A DNA stretch of 64,000 bases from the NCBI RefSeq assembly GCF_015690345.1, contig NZ_JADPUN010000257.1:20436-84435 (forward strand), read 5' to 3'. The notes under the pieces are model-generated. The model saw only the letters and a list, made by a program, of their open reading frames with translations. It was not told the DNA's origin and did not search any database. Of this stretch, positions 1-9,059 are shown one piece after another. How positions within the stretch are numbered: position 1 is the first letter of the stretch; every line of letters begins with the position of its first letter. This stretch comes from Plantactinospora alkalitolerans (GTDB taxonomy: Bacteria > Actinomycetota > Actinomycetes > Mycobacteriales > Micromonosporaceae). The position numbers and the translations under genes are program-made.

Positions 1-869
1 TCGATCCCACCGGCGGTCAGCGTGGGCGCCAGGTCCCAGCCGGACGTGACGTCGTGCTCGTCCAACCAGTCGGTCAGGGTGTCCTCGGCGTCGCTGGTCT
101 CCAGGGGCGAGAGGGTGGGTGCCGAGGCGGCCTTCTTGACGGCCGTCTCCTGGAGTTCCACCAGGCGTTGCAGGCGTGCGCCGTCGAGCCGGCCGTCGGC
201 GATCATCGCGAGCTTGTGCCGCATCCCGGCCACCCGGTCCCGGAGCACCGACGTGGCCCGGACGGCGGCCGCCGCCGGATTGTTCAGTTCGTGGGTCAGT
301 CCGGCCGACAGCGAGCCGAGCGCCTGCAGGCGTTCCCGCTCGCCGACCACGGTCTGCGTGGTCCGCATGCCGAGGAACAGTCCGTCCAGCAGGTGCATCG
401 CCATCGGGAACCAGCGCCGCATCGCGGTGCTGATCACCTCCGCCGGCAGGGTGAAGAGCGTGACGTCGGTGATCGCCCGCATGCCCTGCAGGTAGGTCTG
501 CACCCGCTCGTCGTTCAGGTACGGCTGGGTCGCCCCACCGTAGGCGCCGCGTTGGCTGCTCCGGCTGATCTCGACCCGGTCCCCGCGCACCAGCCGGGTC
601 AGTGACACCGTGCCGTCGAGCAGCACGTAGAAACACTGTGCCGGCTCACCCTCGACGAAGATGTCGGTGGCGGCCGGCAGCCGCTTGACCCGCCCGTGTT
701 CGTGGATGTACGCCAGCTTCTCGTCGTCCAACGACTCGAACAGGAACAGCGTCCGTAGCTCGTCGGCCGCCAGCCGTTCGCCCGCCTCGGTCATCCCGGT
801 CATCCCGTCATCCGATCCGGAACCCGTGGCCGCATCCTCGGGCAGCTTCCTGCTACTGGGGGTGGTCAC
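1..869 (-). CDS. Cyclic-nucleotide-binding sensor histidine kinase (3' end cut off by window)
   Basis: About 289 N-terminal residues are visible, and the frame stays open to the left window edge. Residues about 37-150 look like a cyclic-nucleotide-binding/CRP-type sensor domain (acidic and glycine-rich turn at VEGEPAQCFYVLLDG). A histidine-kinase dimerisation segment follows with the H-box LTHELNNPA, putting the phospho-acceptor at His193. The ATP-binding domain lies outside the window. No membrane segment is seen, so the kinase is probably cytoplasmic. The GTG start overlaps the stop of the upstream response-regulator/flavoprotein gene in a GTGA, which implies translational coupling and a dedicated kinase-regulator pair. 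Alternative ATG starts lie about 22-26 codons inside. The ligand is unknown. Confidence 0.82.
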   Translation of the reverse strand, partial: MTTPSSRKLPEDAATGSGSDDGMTGMTEAGERLAADELRTLFLFESLDDEKLAYIHEHGRVKRLPAATDIFVEGEPAQCFYVLLDGTVSLTRLVRGDRVEISRSSQRGAYGGATQPYLNDERVQTYLQGMRAITDVTLFTLPAEVISTAMRRWFPMAMHLLDGLFLGMRTTQTVVGERERLQALGSLSAGLTHELNNPAAAAVRATSVLRDRVAGMRHKLAMIADGRLDGARLQRLVELQETAVKKAASAPTLSPLETSDAEDTLTDWLDEHDVTSGWDLAPTLTAGGI

Positions 870-2524
870 TGCGCCGCCAGGTACTGGTGAGCCAGTGAGA
901 CGACCATCGCACCCTCGCCCACGGCCGAGGCGACCCGTTTGATGGAGTCGGCCCGTACGTCGCCGGCCGCGAAAACCCCGGGCAGACTCGACTCCAGCAG
1001 GTACGGCTCGCGGGGCAGCGCCCAGCCAGCCGGTCGACGACCGTCGCTGGCCAGGTCCGGGCCGGTGAGCACGTACCCCCGGGCGTCCCGGGCCACCACG
1101 TCGGCGAGCCAGTCCGTTCGGGGCTCCGCGCCGATGAAGACGAACAACCAGGATGCCTTGACGCTGCGCTGCTCACCGACCCGGTTGTCACAGACGGTGA
1201 TCTGCTCCAGGTGGTCCGTGCCCTCGCCACCGACCACCTCCGAGTGCGGATGCACCTCGATGTTGTCGATCCGCTCGATCTGCTCGATCAGGTAGTGGGA
1301 CATCGAGCGGCGCAGGTCGGGGCCGCGTACCAGTAGGTGTACCCGGCGGGCATGCCGGGCGAAGTAGACCGCCGCCTGCCCCGCCGAGTTCGCCCCGCCG
1401 ACGATGTAGACGTCCTGCCCCGCGCAGCTCGGCGCCTCGGTCGAGGCGGAGCCGTAGAAGACCCCGCGCCCGGTCAGTTCCGCCAGACCGGGAGCGGTCA
1501 ACTGGCGGTAGGAGACGCCGGTGGCGAGCACCACCGTGTGGGCGGCGATCGACGTGCCGTCGCTGAACCGGAGCAGCCGGGTGGCGCCGGCCGCCTCCAG
1601 CCCGACGACGTCCCGGGCGGTCAGCAGTTCGGCGCCGAACCTCAGCGCCTGCCGACGCGCCCGGTCCGCGAGTTGCGCGCCGGACACCCCGTCGGGAAAG
1701 CCCAGGTAGTTCTCGATCCGGCTGCTCTGACCGGCCTGCCCACCGGTCGCCTGCCGCTCGACCAGCACCGTGCGGAGCCCCTCGGAGGCGCCGTAGACCG
1801 CCGCACCCAGCCCGGCCGGGCCGGCGCCGACGACCACCAGGTCGTAGAACTCGGCGGCCGGCGTGGTGGAGAAGCCGACGTGCCTGGCCAGCTCGGCCTC
1901 GGTCGGCTTGACCAGCGTGGTGCCGTCGGGAGTGACCACCACCGGCACGTCCTCGGCACTGGCCTCGGCGGCGGCCAGCAGGCGTCCGCCCTCGGGCTCG
2001 TCGGCCAGCAACCACCGGTACGAGACGAGGTTGCGGGCCAGGAAGTCGCGGACGGCGAACGACGGCGCGGACCACCGGTGCCCGATGACCCGGACCTCGT
2101 TCGTCGTGGTCTCCGGGGTCGCCACCCAGGCGTCGAGCAGGGCGTCGAGCACCGGATAGAGCTTCTCCTCCGGCGGGTGCCACGGCTTGAGCAGGTAGTG
2201 GTCGAGGTCCACGACGTTGATCGCGTCGATCGCCGCGTCGGTGTCGGCGTAGGCGGTGAGCAGCACGCGACGGGCCATCGGAAAGAGGTCCATCGCCGCT
2301 TCCAGGAACTGGATGCCGTTCATCTGCGGCATCCGGTAGTCGGCCAGCAGCACCGCGACCTGGTCGCCGCGAAGTTTGATCTCCCGCAGCGCGGTCAGCG
2401 CCTCCTCGCCGGAGGAGGCCCGGACCACCCGGTACCGGTCGCCGTACCGCCGCCGCACGTCACGCGCCACCGCACGCGACACCGCGGGGTCGTCGTCGAC
2501 GGTCAAGATCACCGGGTTTGCCAT
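866..2524 (-). CDS. Response regulator fused to thioredoxin-reductase-like flavoprotein
   Basis: This 552-residue protein has three parts. Residues 1-125 are a receiver domain with acidic pocket D10-D12, phospho-acceptor Asp62 (LLADYRMP) and Lys113. Residues about 143-222 look like a thioredoxin/glutaredoxin-fold segment without a CxxC. Residues about 228-552 are a pyridine-nucleotide-disulfide oxidoreductase with FAD motif GAGPAG at 233-238, NAD(P)-binding VGGANSAGQAA and a C-terminal FAD motif GVFAAGDVR. The redox CxxC of true thioredoxin reductases is absent: its region reads STEAPSCAGQD, with one cysteine. The protein is therefore probably a phosphorylation-controlled NAD(P)H:FAD oxidoreductase, not a thioredoxin reductase. 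It is the first gene of a pair with the cyclic-nucleotide-binding kinase. Its electron acceptor is unknown. Confidence 0.85.
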   Translation of the reverse strand: MANPVILTVDDDPAVSRAVARDVRRRYGDRYRVVRASSGEEALTALREIKLRGDQVAVLLADYRMPQMNGIQFLEAAMDLFPMARRVLLTAYADTDAAIDAINVVDLDHYLLKPWHPPEEKLYPVLDALLDAWVATPETTTNEVRVIGHRWSAPSFAVRDFLARNLVSYRWLLADEPEGGRLLAAAEASAEDVPVVVTPDGTTLVKPTEAELARHVGFSTTPAAEFYDLVVVGAGPAGLGAAVYGASEGLRTVLVERQATGGQAGQSSRIENYLGFPDGVSGAQLADRARRQALRFGAELLTARDVVGLEAAGATRLLRFSDGTSIAAHTVVLATGVSYRQLTAPGLAELTGRGVFYGSASTEAPSCAGQDVYIVGGANSAGQAAVYFARHARRVHLLVRGPDLRRSMSHYLIEQIERIDNIEVHPHSEVVGGEGTDHLEQITVCDNRVGEQRSVKASWLFVFIGAEPRTDWLADVVARDARGYVLTGPDLASDGRRPAGWALPREPYLLESSLPGVFAAGDVRADSIKRVASAVGEGAMVVSLAHQYLAAQ

Positions 2525-2574
2525 GTCCTCAATAAAAGCACCTCGCCCCGCCCACGACGAACCCCAGGGGAGGA

Positions 2575-2622
2575 AGGAAGGGCCCCTTCTTATCGTTTTC
2601 TGTAGAAGAAGGGCCCCTTCCT
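2575..2622. repeat. GGGCCC hairpin repeat, copy 1
   Basis: Two 17-base arms (2575-2591 and 2606-2622) form a near-perfect inverted repeat with one central mismatch around a 14-base loop containing TTATCGTTTTCTGTA. The loop and arms match copy 2 at 3732-3779 when that copy is read on the other strand, so both belong to one repeat family. It sits just upstream of the flavoprotein start and just past the stop of the dehydrogenase gene, where it could act as a terminator for the latter. Confidence 0.85.
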
Positions 2623-2639
2623 AACTCGGATGGTCCGGC

Positions 2640-3698
2640 TCAACCCGGGTGGCCCGGCTGGATGAGACGGATTCCGGCGACCGGCGGCTGATCCAGCCCG
2701 ATCAGCGCCATCGGTGCCTGGGCAAGCCCGATCGTCTGGGTGATCAGGTCCGCCGGGCGGAGGACGCCGGTGCCGACCAGCGCCAGCATCTCCGGGTACG
2801 CGTGTGCGGCCATCCCGTGGCTGCCGCGCAGCTCCAACTCGTACGCGATGATCCGGTCCATCGGCAGAGCGGTCCGGCCGCCTGCGGCGGGCAGCAGGCC
2901 GACCTGGACGTGCCGGCCCCGGCGCCGAAGGCTCTCGATCGACCCGACACAGGTCGGCTCGCTGCCCAGGGCGTCGATGGACAGGTGGGCACCCCCGCTG
3001 GTGACCTCCCGCACGGCGGCCGCCACCGCGCCGGGGCCGGGACGCGCGGTGCCGTCCAGGGCGACCGTGGCGCCGAAGCGGCGGGCCAGGTCCAGCGCGG
3101 CCGGTGTGACGTCCACCGCCACCACCCGGGCGCCGCAGGCGACCGCGATCATCACGGCGGAGAGCCCGACGCCGCCGCAGCCGTGCACCGCCACCCACTC
3201 GCCGGGGGACAGCCGACCCTGGGTGACGACGGCCCGGAACGCGGTGGCGAAGCGGCAGCCGAGGGCGGCTGCGCCGGCGAAGCTCAGTTCCTCCCGCAGC
3301 CGGACCAGGTTGACGTCCGCGTGATCGACGGCGACGAGATCGGCGTACGAGCCCCAGTGGGTGAAGCCCGGCTGGGTCTGCCGTTCGCAGACCTGCTGCG
3401 CTCCGGCGAGGCAGGACGGACAGCTGCCGCAGGCGCAGACGAAGGGCGCGGTCACCCGGTCACCGGCCCGCCAGCCCCGTACCGCGGATCCGACCGCCGC
3501 CACCTCACCGGCGAACTCGTGGCCGGGCACGTGCGGCAGCCGGATGTCGGGATCGTGGCCCTGCCAGCCGTGCCAGTCGCTGCGGCACAGCCCGGTCGAC
3601 GCCACCTGGACGACCACCCCGGTCGGTGTGGGGACCGGATCCGGCACCTCACGTACCTCCGGCTGGCCGCCGAACTCCTCGAACACCACCGCCCGCAC
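2640..3698 (-). CDS. Zinc-dependent alcohol dehydrogenase
   Basis: This medium-chain dehydrogenase/reductase has about 352 residues. Catalytic-zinc ligands are visible (TGLCRSDWHG, PGHEFAG, ALGCRFATAF). The structural-zinc lobe has four cysteines in a CACGSCPSC...C arrangement, and the NAD-binding turn is GCGGVGLSAV. It should oxidise alcohols or reduce carbonyls with NAD(P); the substrate is not evident. I chose the GTG at 3698 because it gives the family-typical start MRAVVFEEFGG and has GAGG nine bases upstream. GTG 3713 and ATG 3707 are in-frame alternatives. The gene stands alone between two copies of the same hairpin repeat. Confidence 0.85.
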   Translation of the reverse strand: MRAVVFEEFGGQPEVREVPDPVPTPTGVVVQVASTGLCRSDWHGWQGHDPDIRLPHVPGHEFAGEVAAVGSAVRGWRAGDRVTAPFVCACGSCPSCLAGAQQVCERQTQPGFTHWGSYADLVAVDHADVNLVRLREELSFAGAAALGCRFATAFRAVVTQGRLSPGEWVAVHGCGGVGLSAVMIAVACGARVVAVDVTPAALDLARRFGATVALDGTARPGPGAVAAAVREVTSGGAHLSIDALGSEPTCVGSIESLRRRGRHVQVGLLPAAGGRTALPMDRIIAYELELRGSHGMAAHAYPEMLALVGTGVLRPADLITQTIGLAQAPMALIGLDQPPVAGIRLIQPGHPG

Positions 3699-3731
3699 GC
3701 GAGACATCCTCACACGCGCCGCCGGGGTGTT

Positions 3732-3779
3732 AGGAAGGGCCCCTTGTTATACAAAAAGCGATAACAAGGGGCCCTTCCT
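3732..3779. repeat. GGGCCC hairpin repeat, copy 2 (inverted relative to copy 1)
   Basis: Arms 3732-3750 and 3761-3779 are perfect 19-base reverse complements around a 10-base loop. Read on the minus strand, the loop is close to that of copy 1 (TTATCGCTTTTTGTATAA). The element lies between the start of the dehydrogenase gene and the stop of the carboxypeptidase gene. It could terminate the peptidase transcript. Confidence 0.88.
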
Positions 3780-3812
3780 TACACCTCAAGCCTTACACCT
3801 CAGCCTTACGCC

Positions 3813-5954
3813 TCAGCTGGCGTTGGCGTGGTCCCTGGCGACGCGGAGCAGTTCGACCAGGCCGGCGGCGTACTCCTGGGACTCGGCGTGCGCCTCGTCG
3901 AACGGCGGCTGGAAGCCGACGCCCTCCCACTCGCCGGTGGCGTCGTTCCACCGGTCGTTGCCGACCTCGAAGTCCCAGGCGAGGATGCCCAGCTCGTAGT
4001 AGAGCTGGTCGGCGGAGTTCCCGGCGGCCGAGTAGAGCACGTCGGCGACCGGGCCGGTCTGGGACGGCCAGGTCACCGTGCCCCGCTCGGTGGCGATCGC
4101 CCCGACGATCCGGCGGGCACTGTCGAGGAACATCTTCGACTCGTCGATCGTCGGCCGGGGCAGGGTGATCCGTCCGTCCGCCTGGTACGCACCCGGAGGC
4201 CACATGAAGTAACCGCCGTAGCTGTGCACGTTCATCGCGAACTTCACGTTTGTGTGCGCCTTCGCCAGCGCGACGACGTTGCGGCTCTCCGCCTCCGACA
4301 GCTCCGCCGTGCCGGCGTAGGTGCCGGAGAGGCAGTTGGTGCTCGCTCCGGTGTAGCCGTCGAAGAGCGATCCGACGGTGTAGTTGCGGTTGACGTCGAC
4401 GCCCCACGAGTCCCGGTTGGCCGGGTCGCGCTGCGCTCCCGTGCAGTGGTTGACCAGGTTCTTGCGTTGGAAGTTGGCGTCGTGGAACGAGTAGTTCGCC
4501 CCGTCCGGGTTGACGGTCGGGATGACGAAGACGTCGACGGAGTCGAGCAGGTCCCGGGTCGCCGGATCGGTGTCGGCGTTGGCCAGCAGCCGCTCCGCGA
4601 ACTCCAGGGTGACCAGCGGGGTGGCCCACTCCCGGGCATGCTCCTGCGAATAGGCGAGTACGCCGATCCGGGAGCCGTCCCGGTGGGTGCCGATCCGCAG
4701 CGCCTGCACCGTCCAGGGCCGCTTCGGCACCTCGCTGCCCTGCAATCCGTCGTCGAGGCGTACCGGTCCGGCGATCGGCATCGGCAGCCCGGCGGAGCCG
4801 TTCTCCACGAACGCCTGGAACTGTTGCGGGTAGCGGGCGGAGATGAACGCGGCCACCTGGTCGGTGGTGCTGATGGTCTTCCCGGCGCCGTCGGTGGCGA
4901 GCAAGACGGTGAGTACCCGGTCCCGGTAGGTGGCGGACAGCGGCCGGTCCGTCCGGCCCGGGTCGACGGTCCGGACCTGTACGCCGTTCATGTTCTGTGC
5001 GCCGAACTTCACCGACTCGACCACGACGGCGGCGGCCGCCGGGTCGCCGAGGTAGCCGGCGGCGGTGCGCCGGTAGCCCTGCGTCTGGTGCGGCAGGTCG
5101 ATCACGTCGACCAGGTCCGGGTACTGCCGCGCCAGCCGGCGGATCCGGGACTGTACGTCGACCGGCGTCAGGTACGCGTCGATGAAGTCCTTCTGGTAGC
5201 CCGCCGGCAGTGCCGGCGGTGTGGCGTTCGGCCACTTCGCCGGGGTGCTCGGCCGGGCGGTGCCGCCGAGGCTGGAGGTCGCGGTGACCTGCGTCGGCCG
5301 GGCAGGGACCGCCTGCGGCACGGCGAAGTGGTACTGGTACTCGCCGGCGTCGGAGAACCGGGCCAGTGCGTAGGAGCCGGTCGTACCGTCGGCGGTCCGC
5401 CAGGTCACCGTGATCTCGACGTCCGGGTCCTCGGCGGCGGTGGTAGCCACCTGGGTCTGCAGGAAGGTCTTTCCGTTGGAGGTCCACCAGTAGGCCTGGA
5501 GGAAGTGCAGCGTGTCGACGGCGGCCACGCCGACGCCGCGACCCTCCGCCGGAGCGCGCAGCCCGGTCCTGGTCCGCGCCTGAGCGGCGCGCACGCTGTC
5601 GGCGTACCTCCGGGCGGCGTCGCCCTCCCGCTGTACGACCTGACGGGCCACCGCGCCCCGAGCGGTGAGGGCGGCCAGTTGCCGGCCGGTCAGCACCAGG
5701 TCGGCGAGGACCCGGCCGTTCTGCTGCCGTGGCCGGTTCGCGATGTCGGCTCCCTCGGCGAGGAGCTCCCGGAAGTGCGCCTCGTCGCGGAGTTCGACGC
5801 GGATCAGCGCGGTCTCGTCGGCGGCGAGCGTCACCGGGGCGGTCGCCCGGGCGGGTACGGTGTCGGGCGCGGCCGTCGCGGTACCGGGGTGTACGAGCGC
5901 CGCCGCGGTCAGTACCAGCGTGGCGGCGGTGGCCGTCCAGCTTCGTCTGGTCAA
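3813..5954 (-). CDS. Secreted zinc carboxypeptidase (M14 family)
   Basis: The protein has about 713 residues from the TTG at 5954. That start has GGAGG six bases upstream and is followed directly by a signal peptide (TRRSW, a hydrophobic run, then TATAAPD). A longer open frame upstream encodes only Arg-rich sequence and lacks a good ribosome site. M14 hallmarks in this numbering are the zinc motif HARE (His439, Glu442), NPDG, the VNRNY segment and third zinc ligand His577 (MNVHSYGG). The acidic region near residue 660 (ILAWDFEVG) is a plausible place for the catalytic Glu. The long N-terminal half precedes the peptidase domain and may be a propeptide or accessory domain. It should cleave C-terminal residues of extracellular peptides. 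Confidence 0.88.
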   Translation of the reverse strand: MTRRSWTATAATLVLTAAALVHPGTATAAPDTVPARATAPVTLAADETALIRVELRDEAHFRELLAEGADIANRPRQQNGRVLADLVLTGRQLAALTARGAVARQVVQREGDAARRYADSVRAAQARTRTGLRAPAEGRGVGVAAVDTLHFLQAYWWTSNGKTFLQTQVATTAAEDPDVEITVTWRTADGTTGSYALARFSDAGEYQYHFAVPQAVPARPTQVTATSSLGGTARPSTPAKWPNATPPALPAGYQKDFIDAYLTPVDVQSRIRRLARQYPDLVDVIDLPHQTQGYRRTAAGYLGDPAAAAVVVESVKFGAQNMNGVQVRTVDPGRTDRPLSATYRDRVLTVLLATDGAGKTISTTDQVAAFISARYPQQFQAFVENGSAGLPMPIAGPVRLDDGLQGSEVPKRPWTVQALRIGTHRDGSRIGVLAYSQEHAREWATPLVTLEFAERLLANADTDPATRDLLDSVDVFVIPTVNPDGANYSFHDANFQRKNLVNHCTGAQRDPANRDSWGVDVNRNYTVGSLFDGYTGASTNCLSGTYAGTAELSEAESRNVVALAKAHTNVKFAMNVHSYGGYFMWPPGAYQADGRITLPRPTIDESKMFLDSARRIVGAIATERGTVTWPSQTGPVADVLYSAAGNSADQLYYELGILAWDFEVGNDRWNDATGEWEGVGFQPPFDEAHAESQEYAAGLVELLRVARDHANAS

Positions 5955-5990
5955 CGTGGACCTCCTGGGTCGTCGAGGTGCGTGGGTACC

Positions 5991-6019
5991 AGAGCAGTCT
6001 CTTGATCGACATATGTCAA
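5991..6019 (-). promoter_or_regulatory. Candidate promoter of the M14 peptidase gene
   Basis: On the minus strand a consensus -35 TTGACA (6019-6014) is followed after 17 bases by TGCTCT, a weak -10. Transcription would start about 30 bases before the TTG start codon. The hexamer is seen directly; promoter activity is inferred. Confidence 0.4.
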
Positions 6020-6544
6020 GGCGTCGGCGATCCGTACGTCGTGGCTCGTCCCCGGTCCGGGGGATGACCACTATGGATCGATTGCGTTTCCGTGGAACGT
6101 CGGATCGGTGCCTCCGGAGTCCGATTCGCATTGTCGTTGATCTACGAATCGCCCTGCCGGAGCGGTGCGAGTTACCTGGGCTTATCCGTTTCCGTCAGCG
6201 GGGACGCCGACGGGCGGAGTGCCGGCCGACGCCCGGGCGGCGACCAGTCCGCAGTGTACGGTGTGCGGGGCCGCTCGGCGGCGCTGGCAGCGGTGTGACC
6301 AGGAAGCAAATGCATGAGGCAACTTGCAGCGGGGCCCGGGAGGCGCGGCCGGCCGCACCGTACCGAACGCTCACCAGGCGTCCAATACAATGGCACAATC
6401 CAATGGCTTGACTTACCGTCGGGCGCAGCGCATCGTGGGATTCCCAGATGTCGTGGAAGTTGCGGGGCGACACATTCTCGATGGGGTGAAGTATTGCCCG
6501 CATCTTCTGCGACACCGCGCCATAGCGTGGGCCAGGAGGCGGCC
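6020..6544. other. Intergenic region between peptidase and P450
   Basis: This divergent spacer of about 0.5 kb has no convincing coding frame. It must hold the upstream signals of the P450 gene. A TTGACT at 6408-6413 is the best -35 candidate, but no good -10 follows at normal spacing. The ribosome site AGGAGG of the P450 is at 6534-6539. Confidence 0.5.
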
Positions 6545-7837
6545 ATGGAACTCAGCCCGTTCGCTGGTACCTATCTCACCGATCCGGCCGCCGTCTGGCG
6601 GGACCTCCTGCACCGCCCCGAGGAGGTGCACTACGCCGATGACCTCGGGATGTGGCTGATCACCCGGCACGAGCACGTCCGGCAGGCGTTCGGCGACCCG
6701 GAAAGCTTCGGCAACGCGTTGACCCTGGCCCCGGTGTACGAGATGTGTCCGGAGGCGCTGGCGGTGGTGATGCGGCTCGACGTACCGGCCACCACGGCCG
6801 CGGCGGACTCGCCGGTGCACACCCGGACCCGTCAGGCGTTGCGGGCCACCTTCGCCAACACCGCGCCCCGGGTCTCGGCCCAGTACGGCCCGATCGTGCG
6901 TCGCCGGGTCGACGAACTGGTCGCCGGGCTGGTCGACCGCCGGGGCGAGGTGGTCGACCTGATCCCCGAGTTCGCGGCGTTGCTGCCGCTGCTGGTGGTG
7001 GTCGACATCCTCGGCGTGCCGGACCGGGACGTGGCCCGGATCAGGGGCTGGGCGGATGGTCAGATCGCGCTGATCTGGGGCCGGCCCGAGCCGGCGGAGC
7101 AGGTACGGCTGGCCCAGGGTCTGCTGGAGTTCTGGCACTACTGCCAGGACCTGGTGGCGCGGCGGATGAACGGCGACCTGACCGGTGACGACTTCGTCAG
7201 CCGGGCGTTGCGCTATCGCGACGGTGACGACAGCGTGCTGACCGCCGCGGAGGTGGCCAGCATGGCGTTCAACCTGCTGGTGGCCGGGCACGAGACCACG
7301 GCCGGCTTGCTGGCCCACGGTCTGGAGCAGGCGCTCTCGGTGCCCGGCCGGTGGCGCCGGATGGCCGAGGAGCCGGAGAGTGTGCCGGCGTTCCTGGAGG
7401 AGGCGTTGCGGTTCGGTCCGGCCATCGACGGTTGGCTGCGGGTGACGCTGCGGCCGGTGACGATCGGGGGAGTGACCATTCCGGCGGGCGCGCGTTGCCT
7501 GCTGGTCATCGGCGCCGCCAATCGTGATCCGGCGATGTTCGCCCACCCCGACCGCTTCGATCCGGACCGGGCGGACGCCAAGGATCATCTGTCCTTTGGT
7601 TACGGTCCGCATTTTTGCATCGGAGCGGCATTGGCCCGGCTGGAGGCGCGGATCGCGCTCGCCCGGCTCGCGGAGACAATTCCCGGGCTCCGTCTGGTGC
7701 CTGGCCACGCGAGCATCTACAAGCCCAATGTCGCGTTCCGGGCGCATCAGGCGCTGCCTGCCGTCGTCGATGTCGCGACCGTCCACAAAGAACGGCGTGA
7801 CGATCCGCCGGAGACGGTACGAGCCCGCGCCGCGTAA
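6545..7837 (+). CDS. Cytochrome P450
   Basis: This soluble class I bacterial P450 has 430 residues, a normal length. The ATG at 6545 has AGGAGG five bases upstream; in-frame codons further upstream are not credible coding. The I-helix oxygen-binding motif is AGHETTAG, the K-helix ExxR is EEALR, and the heme loop FGYGPHFCIG supplies Cys358. Such enzymes hydroxylate or couple secondary-metabolite intermediates or xenobiotics using ferredoxin electrons. No ferredoxin or biosynthetic enzymes adjoin it, so its substrate cannot be inferred. Confidence 0.92.
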   Translation: MELSPFAGTYLTDPAAVWRDLLHRPEEVHYADDLGMWLITRHEHVRQAFGDPESFGNALTLAPVYEMCPEALAVVMRLDVPATTAAADSPVHTRTRQALRATFANTAPRVSAQYGPIVRRRVDELVAGLVDRRGEVVDLIPEFAALLPLLVVVDILGVPDRDVARIRGWADGQIALIWGRPEPAEQVRLAQGLLEFWHYCQDLVARRMNGDLTGDDFVSRALRYRDGDDSVLTAAEVASMAFNLLVAGHETTAGLLAHGLEQALSVPGRWRRMAEEPESVPAFLEEALRFGPAIDGWLRVTLRPVTIGGVTIPAGARCLLVIGAANRDPAMFAHPDRFDPDRADAKDHLSFGYGPHFCIGAALARLEARIALARLAETIPGLRLVPGHASIYKPNVAFRAHQALPAVVDVATVHKERRDDPPETVRARAA

Positions 7838-8355
7838 CCAATCCCGTGTCGGGTAACCAATTCGGATGCCGGTGCGCCGGGTGAGTGTCCCGGCGACATC
7901 CCGAGCGGGTGTCCGAGCGCTCCGAGTGGTCGTCGGCCGTCCACTCCGGTTCTGATCTCCGCAGGTGGGGCCGGCGCGTCGCGCTGACGTTCCGGTGTCC
8001 GGTCCTGTCGATGGGTCACCGGGGGGCCGGACGGCGTCGGCCGGTCGCCGGCCGGCCCAGGTTCTCGATCTTCGTCGACCATTGCGGAGTGTCGCCATTC
8101 GCCGGTCGCGGCGGAAGGGACGAATCCGGGTGCCACGTGGCGATGTCGGGCTCCGCCCCGAGATCATTTTCGTGCGTCAAGTGGATCGGCATGTGAGGTT
8201 TTTCAGTTGCCGGCAACGATAGGTCGCGCGTATGTCTTCACACCCGTGCTCCAGGCGGTAAGAATTGGCCCCGGCAAATGCCGGCTCATGATCTATGCCG
8301 CACCCGTCATGATCTGGCTCGACTGTTCGAATCGCTGACCAACGAAGGTGAGCAA
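7838..8355. other. Intergenic region after the P450
   Basis: No gene is supported in these 0.5 kb. Open frames here are short and overlap on both strands. GAAGGTGA at 8344-8351 serves as ribosome site for the XRE regulator. No clear terminator hairpin was found. Confidence 0.45.
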
Positions 8356-8946
8356 ATGGACGCTGCGTCCCCGTCAGGTATCGCGGACTCGATGGCCACC
8401 CGACAGTTTCAACGGGAACTGCGCCGCTGGCGTACCCGCAAGGGACTGACCCAGCGCGCCCTTGCCGACCGGGTCCGGTTCAGCCGGGAGACGGTGGCGG
8501 CCGTGGAGGCGGGCCGCCGGTACGGCAGTCAGGAACTGGCAGTCCGCTGTGACGAGGCGCTCGGTACCGGAGGTCTGCTCACCGCGCTCTGGCCCCGGGT
8601 GGCGTTGGAGCAGCTCGCCGCCGACGGGCGCCGCGGACCGCGCGGCACCGACGCCGGGAGGCCGGCGGCGGAGCGTGGCCCTGACCCTCGCCACGATCCA
8701 CAGTCGGTGGTGGAGGCGATCGACGAACTGCGGGAGCTGATCGACCACATGCTGCGGATCCATGCCCCTGCCGAGCAGCATCGGCATCCGGAGGCGGATC
8801 ACGACCAGCCGTCGCCGGCCGGCGATCCGGCCGTCGAGTCCCGGCCGCAGCCGGCGGAGCCGCGCCGGCCGGCCGGAGAGTCGCATCGGCCGTTCACCGA
8901 GTCTCATCGGCGTGGCCGGGTCGGTGCGCTGGGTCGTCGCCCCTGA
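8356..8946 (+). CDS. XRE-family helix-turn-helix regulator
   Basis: This protein has 196 residues from ATG 8356, chosen for the AAGGTGA just upstream; an in-frame ATG 26 codons earlier is weaker. An HTH_XRE domain occupies roughly residues 15-75 (LTQRALADRVRFSRETVAAVEAGR). The C-terminal third is Pro/Arg/Glu-rich and probably disordered. It lies 230 bp upstream of the conservon-like operon in the same direction. It may regulate that operon, whose upstream region has a perfect inverted repeat, but this is only suggested by proximity. Confidence 0.75.
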   Translation: MDAASPSGIADSMATRQFQRELRRWRTRKGLTQRALADRVRFSRETVAAVEAGRRYGSQELAVRCDEALGTGGLLTALWPRVALEQLAADGRRGPRGTDAGRPAAERGPDPRHDPQSVVEAIDELRELIDHMLRIHAPAEQHRHPEADHDQPSPAGDPAVESRPQPAEPRRPAGESHRPFTESHRRGRVGALGRRP

Positions 8947-9059
8947 GTTCGCGAGGGCGGCACGACAGTCGATGGGAGCCGGTGCGACCGACGGTCCGGG
9001 GACCGGGTGGGCCCCGCTGGCTGCGAATGTAACTGCCTGTTCACCCGGGGGTACAGATA

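Noticed and set aside
866..2524. Genuine thioredoxin reductase (trxB)
   Set aside because: The redox-active CxxC is missing and the protein carries a receiver domain.
1337..2605. 422-codon + strand frame opposite the flavoprotein
   Set aside because: It is antisense to a clear protein family and compositionally biased; a shadow.
5955..6131. 59-residue N-terminal extension of the M14 peptidase
   Set aside because: It is Arg-rich, has no ribosome site, and would bury the signal peptide; the TTG at 5954 has GGAGG at ideal spacing.
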